Below, in pieces: positions 17,073 through 25,289 of a DNA stretch of 64,000 nucleotides. Each line of letters starts with the position of its first letter. Position 1 is the first letter of the stretch. A model generated the notes under the pieces. That model was given only the letters and a program-made list of their open reading frames with translations, did not search any database and was not told the DNA's origin. The stretch is from Phormidium tenue FACHB-886 (GTDB lineage: Bacteria > Cyanobacteriota > Cyanobacteriia > Elainellales > Elainellaceae), in assembly GCF_014764505.1 (NCBI RefSeq), contig NZ_JACXWX010000001.1, positions 248,001 to 312,000 of the forward strand. The letters run 5' to 3'. Both the position numbers and the translations under genes were made by a program.

Positions 17073-18140
17073 TCACTTCTGCTCTGGATGGGTTGATTCG
17101 GGAGCATCCATGCCCATTTGATTAATCACGTTGATCATCTGATACAAGCGACCCAAATCCCGCTGATTGAAGTGGAAGATCAGGCGCGGCAAATTAGTTG
17201 TTTCATCAGCGGCTTCCTGAGGCAGAGCCTGGCTCTGGACGATCTGCCCTTTAACCAGCAGATCGCTAAAGTTTTCATTGAGCGAGTCTACATCTGCCTG
17301 GGAAAGCGCAGAGTTAAGCCGCAGCACGAGTTGCTCGCCTACATAACGGCTGGAGTGGAACACTCGATAGAAGCTGGTGATCGTCTCACAGGCTACATCC
17401 ACCCGATCGGTAATTGTATACAAATTCAGATCTGCCGGACTGATTAACCCTTCTGTCAACAGGCGATCGCGCAGGTAAGCATCCCAGCTCTTCCAGTAAT
17501 CATCACCGGGTGGATCAAGCAGCACCACAGGCAGCAAGCCAGATTTGCCCGTTTGCATGAGCGTCAAACACTCAAACGTTTCATCCTGAGTGCCAAAGCC
17601 GCCCGGTAAGCCGACTACGGCATCTGTTTCCCGCAGGAAAAACAGCTTGCGGGTAAAGAAATACTTGAAATTGATCAGCTTGCTGTCGCCTTCCATCACG
17701 GAATTCGACCCTTGCTCAAACGGCAGCTGGATATTGAGCCCAAAGGAATTTTCCACGCCTGCACCTTCATTGCCCGCCTGCATAATGCCAGGCCCGCCGC
17801 CCGTCATCACCATGAAGCCCTGCTGAGCAATCACATGGGCAAATTCTTCGGTCATCTTGTAGGCAGGGTGAGTGCGCGGCGTTCGGGCAGAACCAAAAAT
17901 GGCGATCTTGCGAACATGGCGATAGGGATAGAACACGCGAAACGCCCGTTCCATGTCTTGCAGCGAAGCGTTGAGGATCTTCCAATCGAGGCGATCGGCT
18001 TCCACCTCCGCCATCCGGACTAGGGTCGTTAGCGCCTGCTGGATCAGCTCTCCGTGCTTGAGGTGGGGTAACTGTTCCAGCAATTCACCAATCTCAGTCT
18101 GAAGCGATTCTAAGGCATTGGTTGAGGACGAAGAACTCAT
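17073..18140 (-). CDS. LOG family protein, long form
   Basis: 355 residues. The central Rossmann domain (about 85-280) carries the LOG/lysine decarboxylase-like motifs TGGGPGIMQAGNEGA and GLPGGFGTQDETFE, known for cytokinin nucleoside monophosphate phosphoribohydrolases. Unlike the usual 180-200-residue enzymes, it has about 80 helical residues before and 75 after the core, with RIFAV-like spacing KIAIFGSARTPRTHP at the core start. Long forms of this kind are common in cyanobacteria and other bacteria and are often annotated TIGR00730 Rossmann-fold protein; the substrate may be a nucleotide other than a cytokinin. Transcribed alone. Confidence 0.9.
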   Translation of the reverse strand: MSSSSSTNALESLQTEIGELLEQLPHLKHGELIQQALTTLVRMAEVEADRLDWKILNASLQDMERAFRVFYPYRHVRKIAIFGSARTPRTHPAYKMTEEFAHVIAQQGFMVMTGGGPGIMQAGNEGAGVENSFGLNIQLPFEQGSNSVMEGDSKLINFKYFFTRKLFFLRETDAVVGLPGGFGTQDETFECLTLMQTGKSGLLPVVLLDPPGDDYWKSWDAYLRDRLLTEGLISPADLNLYTITDRVDVACETITSFYRVFHSSRYVGEQLVLRLNSALSQADVDSLNENFSDLLVKGQIVQSQALPQEAADETTNLPRLIFHFNQRDLGRLYQMINVINQMGMDAPESTHPEQK

Positions 18141-18273
18141 GAATTCTTTAGATTTGGCAGCACCCTATTCTACCGAGATTTCAGGAGCAACGACTGTGTG
18201 ATTCTTGCGAAGGGCGATCGGGCAATGGTGCTGGGTTACATTTGCTCAGTGCTATTACCTTGTTTGGCTACTC

Positions 18274-19974
18274 TTAGCGGGTTTGGTTGTCCTTAACCCC
18301 GCGAGCCACACCATATTTAGCAACCCAAACATCATAGTTGCCCTGCTGGGATACGCCCGCAAATGCGCCTTGCGTCTGTCCAACAAGATAGATATCACCC
18401 GCTGCATCCGCTGCAATGTTGTAAGCTTCGTCGTCTTGGTTTGTGCCAATCTGGGTGCTGCCGGCTAAACGACCGTCACTGTCGAATGCGGCGATCCAGG
18501 CATCCCCACCGCCCAACGGAGCATTGTCAAAAATGCCGCCTCTAGTTTCTCCTGTTAAATAGACCATGTTATTGCTGAAGGCAATTCCCTGTCCTTCATC
18601 CAGGGCTGCCGTGCCAAACTGCTTGAGCCACTGCTGATTGCCATTAGTGTCATATTTAGCAACAAAGCTGTCTACCCCGCCTGCACTTGCCTGCCCCGGC
18701 AGCGTCCCATCTGTTTGCCCCGTGAGGTAAATATTTCCCGCTGCATCAACTGCAATGCCACGGGCGTATTCTGCTCCTGCAGAAGCGATCGTCTTGTCCC
18801 ACAGTTTTCTGCCAGCATTACTGTATTTGGCAAAGAAGACATCGCCGCCGGTAAACGGATTGTTGGTATCTGTGGTTAAAGTCGCGTTAGTAATTCCAGC
18901 AATGTAGACATCGCCGCTGGCATCAATCACCATGCTGGTGGCGCTGCTAGACCGAGCAGGGGTAGATTGATCCGACCAAACCAGCTTACCTGTCGTATCG
19001 TACTTCGCAACATAAGCTTGAGCTGCAGAAAATCCAGGGATTCCCTTAGAAAAACCAGCCGCATAGCTATTGCCAGCGGCATCTGTTTTAAGGGCAGCAA
19101 TCGCCTCAGCGCTGATCGCTCCTTTGAGGTCTTGCTGCCAAGCTTCTGTGCCATCACGATCGTATTTTTTGACATAGCCGCTGGAATCAGGCAAGATTCC
19201 CGTTGAAGCATTGACTCCACCCACGAAGTAGTTGCCTGTAGCATCAGTGGCAATTCCTGTGGCAATATCTAGCCCTGCTGCCCCAAACTGCCGTACCCAT
19301 TGGGCTATTCCATTCGTTTTGTATAAGGCAGCAAAGCTGTCGCGGCTTCCTTTGTTAGCGCCCGCTAAGCTACCTTCGGTAGAACCCGACAGGTAAAGGT
19401 TGTCCCCAGCGATCGACACACCATAGGCATAATCGTTGCTGGCTGTTCCAAACTGCTTGATCCAACTCTGGGTCAGCTGAAGCCGCACGGGAGCTGGGAA
19501 TATTGTCGCTGGGGGTAGAGTGCCACCAGTATTTCCTGAGTTAGCGGACAACGGACTAGCAGAAACGCTGATCCTGTAGGCAGTGCTGCCTTGGCGTGGC
19601 AATAGTCGAACGTAGTATCCACCTGCTGACAAAACACGGTTAAGCGAATAGCTGCCCTTGCCAGTAACCGAGCGCGCCACATAGGTAAGCTTGGCAAGGT
19701 CTTTTGCCTTAAGTTGGCTCAGGTCAGTCTGACCGAGCGCTTTTACAACTTTCTGGGCTGAACCCTTTAGTTTAAATATTTCAACGCCGACCCCTGCCGC
19801 CTTGCCTAGCCCGTCTAAATTCAGCTTGAAGCGACTACGGCTGCCAATCTGAACTCGGTATAGGTCAGACAAATCCGATTTACCGACAAAATCTCGAAAC
19901 ACACTAGGCTTGCTGCCCAAAGTTCCTAAGTTTTTTGCCTGAACAAGCGAGCCTCCCACGCGATCGCGTTCCAT
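18274..19974 (-). CDS. SBBP-repeat beta-propeller protein
   Basis: 566 residues. Residues 20-150 look like a bacterial pre-peptidase-like/beta-sandwich domain (SDLYRVQIGSRSRFKLNLDG and LSAGGYYVRLLPRQGSTAYR). From about 170 to the end come seven or so SBBP repeats, each containing AWVRQFG- or WLKQFGTA-type strands and a GDIYLVGQTQGAFAG-type turn, forming a beta-propeller. Such proteins are usually exported and adhesive or structural. Here no classical signal peptide is visible at the N-terminus (MERDRVGGSLVQAKNLG), a pattern shared by many cyanobacterial RTX-like or type I-exported proteins, so secretion by a C-terminal or unknown signal is possible. Flanked by the Gld-like cluster on the same strand but separated by about 170 nt. 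Confidence 0.85.
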   Translation of the reverse strand: MERDRVGGSLVQAKNLGTLGSKPSVFRDFVGKSDLSDLYRVQIGSRSRFKLNLDGLGKAAGVGVEIFKLKGSAQKVVKALGQTDLSQLKAKDLAKLTYVARSVTGKGSYSLNRVLSAGGYYVRLLPRQGSTAYRISVSASPLSANSGNTGGTLPPATIFPAPVRLQLTQSWIKQFGTASNDYAYGVSIAGDNLYLSGSTEGSLAGANKGSRDSFAALYKTNGIAQWVRQFGAAGLDIATGIATDATGNYFVGGVNASTGILPDSSGYVKKYDRDGTEAWQQDLKGAISAEAIAALKTDAAGNSYAAGFSKGIPGFSAAQAYVAKYDTTGKLVWSDQSTPARSSSATSMVIDASGDVYIAGITNATLTTDTNNPFTGGDVFFAKYSNAGRKLWDKTIASAGAEYARGIAVDAAGNIYLTGQTDGTLPGQASAGGVDSFVAKYDTNGNQQWLKQFGTAALDEGQGIAFSNNMVYLTGETRGGIFDNAPLGGGDAWIAAFDSDGRLAGSTQIGTNQDDEAYNIAADAAGDIYLVGQTQGAFAGVSQQGNYDVWVAKYGVARGVKDNQTR

Positions 19975-20146
19975 AGCTTCGGAGAATTTAAGTGAACGGC
20001 AAATCCAGGATGCCTAGTCTCATCTCCCAACTACAAGAAATTCTTGCGGAATTTACGCAGAGTTCACAGAATCATGAAAGCTGAGAAGCCTAAAAATAAG
20101 TAATTTCACGGAGATGCCTACGATCACGTGCGCCAGCCGGACTCGC

Positions 20147-20869
20147 CTATTCCGCTGGCGCAGTAGGCGCAGCATTGGGTGAAGCGGCTGGCGCAGCGCT
20201 TTCAGGCGAAGGGCTTTCAGCGGGCGAAACCGTTGCAGAAGGAGCAGGGCTAGGCGGAGCGGCTGCATCAGGAGAAGCAGGGCTGGGAGCATCAGGAGAA
20301 GCAGGGCTGGGTGATGCAGCCGTAGCTTTCCAATCTGCTAGAGGGCGGCTGACAGCATTTTCGAAGTTAGGAGACACCAGCAGCACCTTCAAGTCTGCCT
20401 GCGAGTCGGCAGGCGGATCAGCCAAGGCATAGAGATTGCTGCGGTTAAAGTCGTAGCCGCCCAAGATCAGTTTATGCGTCTCTTGATTATTGAGCGTCAC
20501 CTCGATCGTCGCTAGCGGCTGATGGAAGCTGTACTCTTCCCGCTCGCCCCCCTTCACCGTAAAGGATCGCTGGCTCTTGCCGGTCGCAACTTGATTCAGC
20601 AGAAAGGCGATCGACGCGTCGCTGGCAGGTACTTTATCTGGCTCCAGCATTTGCCACTTGCCATCTTTATCCCGCTCAAACTTTAGCGATCGTAACTGCG
20701 TTTGCAGCGTCAACGTCTTCACCTGGCCCTCTTGAAACGCAAACAAATTCTGCGGCTCCGACTGCTGTGCCTCCTGAGCAGGCGGCGACTGCGACTGCAC
20801 CACCAGCACCACACCCCCTAGCAGAAGCGCAGCTAAGACAAAAAATAGAGTAGAGGGCTTAAGTTTCAT
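20147..20869 (-). CDS. DUF4340 domain protein with Pro/Ala/Ser-rich tail
   Basis: About 240 residues from the ATG at 20869 (MKLKPSTLFFVLAALLLGG), chosen because the longer frame would overlap the upstream gene and lacks family sequence. An N-terminal membrane helix precedes the DUF4340 region (TLTLQTQLRSLKFERDKDGKW, EYSFHQPLATIEVTLNNQE, KLILGGYDFNRSNLYAL). The last 60 residues are a low-complexity run of Pro, Ala and Ser (ASPDAPSPASPDAAAPPSP). DUF4340 proteins are encoded next to GldG-like genes and probably form part of the same ABC assembly at the outer face of the cytoplasmic membrane. Last gene of a four-gene unit. Confidence 0.85.
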   Translation of the reverse strand: MKLKPSTLFFVLAALLLGGVVLVVQSQSPPAQEAQQSEPQNLFAFQEGQVKTLTLQTQLRSLKFERDKDGKWQMLEPDKVPASDASIAFLLNQVATGKSQRSFTVKGGEREEYSFHQPLATIEVTLNNQETHKLILGGYDFNRSNLYALADPPADSQADLKVLLVSPNFENAVSRPLADWKATAASPSPASPDAPSPASPDAAAPPSPAPSATVSPAESPSPESAAPAASPNAAPTAPAE

Positions 20870-20915
20870 GGCGAGGGATGAAAGATGAAGGAGAGCAATC
20901 AGGCTAAAACTTTGT

Positions 20916-22616
20916 TTACCTTCTCCGCCACCACACAAAGGCAGCAGTACCAAAGCCGATCGCTGGCAGCAGCGCTAAGGCAATCAAAGCGGTAGTTGTC
21001 TGTTGTTCCGGCGACAGCAGAATGCGGCGACTGGTAACTTCTTTAGGGCGAATCGAGAGCGCTTCATCATCACGCTGGCTCAGCCAGCTCATCGCGTTTA
21101 GGAATAGATCGCCGTTGAGCTGCTGGTCGAATCGTCCATCGGTCGCAAAGCCAGAATTGCCAATGATCACAAGCCGCGCTTGGGCATCAGCATCAGCCGC
21201 TGGAGAAGGAGCAGGCGAGGAGGAGGGGGAAGGCGAGGGAGAAGCAGGGCTGGGGCTAGCTGCCTCTGGAGTAGGGGAAGCAGGGCTGGGGCTAGCTTCA
21301 GAACTGGGAGCAGGGGAAGCAGTAGGGCTGGGGCTAGCTTCAGGGCTAGGGGCTTCTGGTCTGGTTGCGCGGGTCAGCGCTGTTCCTAGATTGAAGGGTC
21401 CTTTGGGATCAGTGGCCGCATCAAACTGGAGTTCGCCATCCTCACCAACTCGCTGGGCAGTAGTGCGATCGCTCGAGTAGATCAGCGGTGTAGCTTGCAC
21501 TCCTTCAACAGGCGTCACCTCCAGCGGCAGCGCCAGCGGATAAAACGAAAAGCCATTGCCAAAGCCGCGCGTAATCGGGTGTTCGCCGTACTGGTTGACG
21601 ATCGTCACGCCAGGACCCAAACCCGATGCTTGACCCGCCGGATCGATGACAATCCGATCGCTGACTCGGACTCCCCATTCACTCAGCAGTTTGTCTAGCT
21701 GGGGAGTAGTTTGTGGATCGATCAGCAGCATCAGACCGCTCTTGCGACGCGAAAAGGCGCTGAGGGCATCCACCTCTTTAGCAAGCAAAGGGCGCTCCGC
21801 TCCCGCCACCACCACAACCGCCGCATCTTCAGGCACAGTTGGATTCTCTGCCAGATTGAGCGGCTGCGGCTCAAAGCTTTCTTCACCAAGGCGTTTGCTC
21901 GCCTGAGATAGCCCACCCTCACCTGCGGTCAACGGTTTTTCGCCGTGTCCCTGCAGAAAGTAGACTTTCTGAGCTTGAGCAGTGCTGACTTGCACCAGCG
22001 CATTGGTCAATCTGCGTTCAGATAGCCGCTCCTGAGGGGTAATGGACTGGACAAAGCGCCGCTTGCCGCCCGTTTCTAAATACACCTCCCCAACTGACTG
22101 AACCCCAAACTCCCGGGCTATCCCTGGTTTTGCCTGGGGGTCAACAGCCTCATAGCTAAACTGATTGCTGCGCCTGCGGTAGTTCTCTAGCAATCCCCGA
22201 TCGATCGGGTCAAGCGAGGAGCTAAACAACCAGGCTTTGGCAGGCTGCCGGAGGCTCTGCACCACTTGCTGAGACTGCGGTGCGAGGGTATAAATTTGGT
22301 TCTCGGTCAAGTCTATCCGGGAGGAGTAGCGTACCCCCAGGAAGTTGACCATGCCAAAGATCGCCAGAATCGCCAGCGTAGACAGCAAGACATTTGCACC
22401 TGCCTGGGTCGATCGCCGTCCCCAAAAACTGGGCTGAGCAGCGCTTTCAAGCACAAGCCAAGCTGCAATTACCGCCAGCCCTGCCACTGCTAACCCAGAT
22501 GGCACCACCCCCCAACTGCCCAACACAGCTGCCGCAGACAGCCCCATGACAATCAGCATAGGGCCGAGCCAGAACAAGTATTTGAAAGTTTTCCAGTTGA
22601 GACGGGCTTTTTTCAT
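20916..22616 (-). CDS. GldG-like ABC transporter auxiliary protein
   Basis: About 566 residues from the ATG at 22616 (MKKARLNWKTFKYLFWL). Two N-terminal membrane helices plus a third give the anchor; then the GldG/ABC_transp_aux domain: VRYSSRIDLTENQIYTLAPQ, WLFSSSLDPIDRGLLENYRR, VYFLQGHGEKPL and GLMLLIDPQTTPQLDKLL. Near residues 425-485 lies a long Pro/Ser/Ala insertion, after which the fold resumes (RLVIIGNSGFATDGRFD) and ends in a membrane helix with WWRRR. In Bacteroidetes GldA/F/G are linked to gliding; in other phyla the function is unknown. Third gene of the cluster. Confidence 0.87.
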   Translation of the reverse strand: MKKARLNWKTFKYLFWLGPMLIVMGLSAAAVLGSWGVVPSGLAVAGLAVIAAWLVLESAAQPSFWGRRSTQAGANVLLSTLAILAIFGMVNFLGVRYSSRIDLTENQIYTLAPQSQQVVQSLRQPAKAWLFSSSLDPIDRGLLENYRRRSNQFSYEAVDPQAKPGIAREFGVQSVGEVYLETGGKRRFVQSITPQERLSERRLTNALVQVSTAQAQKVYFLQGHGEKPLTAGEGGLSQASKRLGEESFEPQPLNLAENPTVPEDAAVVVVAGAERPLLAKEVDALSAFSRRKSGLMLLIDPQTTPQLDKLLSEWGVRVSDRIVIDPAGQASGLGPGVTIVNQYGEHPITRGFGNGFSFYPLALPLEVTPVEGVQATPLIYSSDRTTAQRVGEDGELQFDAATDPKGPFNLGTALTRATRPEAPSPEASPSPTASPAPSSEASPSPASPTPEAASPSPASPSPSPSSSPAPSPAADADAQARLVIIGNSGFATDGRFDQQLNGDLFLNAMSWLSQRDDEALSIRPKEVTSRRILLSPEQQTTTALIALALLPAIGFGTAAFVWWRRR

Positions 22617-22733
22617 AGGAGGTAGAGGAGTAGAAGCGAGAGGGCAGCCCACTTAATGCAGAAGGCAGAAAGCAAAAAGTGCAGAAGGCGAACAAGAATC
22701 TAGGTTTGGAGTCTGAAGTTTAGCTGTCACGAT

Positions 22734-23534
22734 CTACGATCGTTGGAATCGAAAAGCTTCGACAGACTGCGCTGTTAGGAATAGCCCAAGGGCAATGTAG
22801 CTCAGGAAAACAATGACGCTGCTGCTGTCCAGAATGCCTTGGGTAAAGTTGCCATAGCTTTTGAGCAGCGAGAGGTGGTTGAGCGCTTCACCTACCGGTC
22901 CGCTGATGCTGCTGGCAACCAGATCGATCACCCAAAGAAACAACACAAGGGCAAAGGTAAGAATGGCTGCCAGGATGGTGCTGTCTGTGAGCGAAGAGAT
23001 GAACATTCCCAGCGACAGCACTGCCGCCGCCAGCAACACTAAGCCCAGATGCCCCAGCAGAAACACAGCAGGCTGCACGGGTGGATCAGAGGCTCCTAAA
23101 GCAACAGATTCATATACCAGAAGCGGCAGCACCATCGTCAGGAAGAAAGTGACAACGGCAAGCAGCTTACCCAACGCAACCGCCCAATTGGTCACGGGGG
23201 ATGTGGCAAGCAGCTCCAACGTGCCGCGCTTGCGTTCTTCGGTGTAAAGCCCCATCGACAGCACTGGCAAAATAAACAGCGCGATCGATGCCAGCACTCC
23301 CAAAAAAGCGTTGAGAAATTCGTAGGCAACATCGATCGGCGGGTCGGTAATGCCCATTTGATCGCGCATTGCCACTTGAGAAAGCAGACCACCTTGAGCC
23401 ATCAAAATGGCAACGAAGAAGAAGCCGCTCAAAATCCAAAAAATACCAGCAATCGCATAGGCGAAAGGCGAGGCGAAGTAGCTTTGCAGTTCCCGCCGGT
23501 AGATGGCGATGATGTTGGCGAGGATAATTCCCAT
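22734..23534 (-). CDS. ABC transporter permease, GldF-like (ABC-2)
   Basis: 266 residues, six membrane helices. Starts NIIAIYRRELQSYFASPFAYA, the typical beginning of GldF/ABC-2 permeases, followed by a loop with RKRGTLELLATSPVTNWAVALG and helices such as LLAAAVLSLGMFISSLTDST. Its start codon shares one base with the stop of the ATPase gene (TAATG), so the two are translationally coupled. Forms the membrane channel with the ATPase upstream and the GldG-like and DUF4340 proteins downstream. Transported substrate unknown. Confidence 0.9.
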   Translation of the reverse strand: MGIILANIIAIYRRELQSYFASPFAYAIAGIFWILSGFFFVAILMAQGGLLSQVAMRDQMGITDPPIDVAYEFLNAFLGVLASIALFILPVLSMGLYTEERKRGTLELLATSPVTNWAVALGKLLAVVTFFLTMVLPLLVYESVALGASDPPVQPAVFLLGHLGLVLLAAAVLSLGMFISSLTDSTILAAILTFALVLFLWVIDLVASSISGPVGEALNHLSLLKSYGNFTQGILDSSSVIVFLSYIALGLFLTAQSVEAFRFQRS

Positions 23535-24538
23535 TAGGCGGCATCTCCTTGGGTGGGGGTAGAAGGGAGGGGAAGCGGAGGGGCAGGGTCGTCTAGCGGT
23601 TTTTCTTCGGTGGTTAGCTCTAAGAAGACTTCTTCAAGGCTGATGCGCGATCGCTTCATTTCATAGAGTCCGAAGCCGCTGCCCACTACAGCTGCCGCAA
23701 TCGCCCGACCCGGATCGCTGTTTGGCTCTAGCGCAATCTTTACCTGATGGCGATCGGTGGAGTTGTCGATTGTCTCGATGTTTACCGACTTGATGCCATC
23801 CAGCGGAGCCAGCAGCGAGGGCAGCATCTTGGCGTTGCCTTCCACTTCTAGCTCATAGCCCACGCCGCTATTAAGCTGTGCCACTAGCTGGGCGGGTGTG
23901 TTGGTTGCCACCACCTGACCCCGGTTGATGATCGCCACGCGGCTACAGGTCATGCTGACTTCTGGCAAAATGTGCGTCGAGAGAATGATGGTATGCTCTC
24001 CTGCCAAACTTTTGATCAGGTTTCGCACATCAATGATCTGGCGCGGATCGAGCCCCACTGTCGGTTCGTCCAAAATAATAGCGGGCGGATCGTGGACGAT
24101 CGCCTGAGCAATGCCAACTCGCTGGCGAAACCCTTTGGACAGCTTGCGAATCAAAATTTTGCGCTTCTCTAGTAGATTGCAGCGCTTCAACGCCATTTCA
24201 ACTCGCTTGACGCGATCGCCTGCCGCTACTCCTTTAATGCGCGCCACAAAATGTAGAAATCCTTCAACGGTCATATCCGGATAGAGCGGCGGCGTTTCTG
24301 GCAGATAGCCAATCCGCTTGCGGACTGCCATCGAGTCGTCGTGGACATCAAACCCAGCGATTTTTGCAGTGCCGCTGGTAGCAGGCAAATAGCCAGTCAG
24401 AATTCGCATCGTTGTGGTTTTGCCTGCACCATTCGGTCCCAAAAAGCCTAGAATCTCGCCTTTTTCTACTTCAAAGGTGACATCTTTGATGGCGGCGGTG
24501 CTGCCGTAAAGTTTGTTGAGGTGTTCGACAGAGATCAT
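23534..24538 (-). CDS. ABC transporter ATP-binding protein, GldA-like
   Basis: 334 residues. Walker A GPNGAGKTTTMRILTG, Q-loop YLPETPPLY, signature LSKGFRQRVGIAQAIVHDPP, Walker B AIILDEPTVGLDP and switch His STHILPE. The C-terminal 110 residues carry the extension found in GldA/Nat-type ATPases, ending in a Pro-rich tail. First gene of the four-gene unit ATPase - permease - GldG-like - DUF4340, a conserved arrangement in many bacteria. Energises an ABC-2 type complex of unknown cargo. Confidence 0.93.
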   Translation of the reverse strand: MISVEHLNKLYGSTAAIKDVTFEVEKGEILGFLGPNGAGKTTTMRILTGYLPATSGTAKIAGFDVHDDSMAVRKRIGYLPETPPLYPDMTVEGFLHFVARIKGVAAGDRVKRVEMALKRCNLLEKRKILIRKLSKGFRQRVGIAQAIVHDPPAIILDEPTVGLDPRQIIDVRNLIKSLAGEHTIILSTHILPEVSMTCSRVAIINRGQVVATNTPAQLVAQLNSGVGYELEVEGNAKMLPSLLAPLDGIKSVNIETIDNSTDRHQVKIALEPNSDPGRAIAAAVVGSGFGLYEMKRSRISLEEVFLELTTEEKPLDDPAPPLPLPSTPTQGDAA

Positions 24539-24928
24539 GAAACCTTAGAGGGGGCAGATTTAAACATCGAGAGACGGCGATCGCCAGCTCCTACCTTGCT
24601 GACTTGGTATAGCGCAATTTATCGCCGATCGCTATTGTGATCAATTCGGCTGAATTGTAGCCAAAAGCGGGGGCACTGCGTGTGAAGTAGATATGTCAAA
24701 AGTATTAAAAGGCTTCTCACATGCGGCAAAGATGCTTTCTTAAGCTTTGTTGCTAAAGTAGCTATTACAGGGAGCGAGGAAATGGGGCGACTTGGGACAA
24801 CCCACAAACTATAGCTGTCTCCATACCCTTGTCTCCATTACAGTTAGAGCATTTTTGTAGGCACACTGTTCCCCCAACAACGCCTGCATCTAACTGCTGG
24901 GCGGTTGCTAAGAGTTTAAAGTCGAATT
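24539..24928. other. Intergenic region with a degenerate R2-like repeat
   Basis: About 390 nt between divergent genes. Around 24809-24900 are CTATAGCTGT and AGAGCATTTTTGTAGGCAC, similar to the left part of the R2 repeat family (see 58064 and 61874), but without a clear right end. No ORF or RNA gene is recognised. Confidence 0.35.
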
Positions 24929-25183
24929 ATGAAGCTACCAGAGCTAGATAGTGAAACCCTCAATCGGGTAATAGAGATGGCATGGGAAGACCGAACGCCC
25001 TTTGAAGCAATCAAAACGCAGTTCGGTTTAAACGAAACGCAGGTGATTGGGCTGATGCGGCGCGAAATGAAGCCGTCTAGCTTTCGGATGTGGCGAGAAC
25101 GAGTCAGCAATCGCGAAACGAAGCACGGGAAAAAGCGTGGCTTTGTAGAAGGGCGGTTTCGATCGCAAAATCAGAAGGGGTAG
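24929..25183 (+). CDS. DUF2805 / TIGR03643 family protein
   Basis: 84 residues. The motif run IEMAWEDRTPFEAIKTQFGL, TQVIGLMRREMKPSSFRMW and RERVSNRETKHGKKR is the family signature. The N-terminal half looks like a small helix-turn-helix and the C-terminus is very basic, so nucleic-acid binding is likely; the biological role is unknown. The family occurs in cyanobacteria, Bacteroidetes and Proteobacteria. Stand-alone gene. Confidence 0.88.
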   Translation: MKLPELDSETLNRVIEMAWEDRTPFEAIKTQFGLNETQVIGLMRREMKPSSFRMWRERVSNRETKHGKKRGFVEGRFRSQNQKG

Positions 25184-25226
25184 CCAAAAACGTCAGGAAT
25201 ATGTAGTAGGTGGGATGGCTAGCAGG

Positions 25227-25260
25227 TACTTACCTCTCTAGTAGATACTCACCTCTCTAG
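25227..25260. repeat. Short direct repeat, two units of 15 bp
   Basis: TACTTACCTCTCTAG (25227-25241) and TACTCACCTCTCTAG (25246-25260) with a 19-bp period, between the DUF2805 gene and the kinase stop. Confidence 0.55.
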
Positions 25261-25289
25261 CTAGTGTGCGATATGCACAAAATGCTAAT

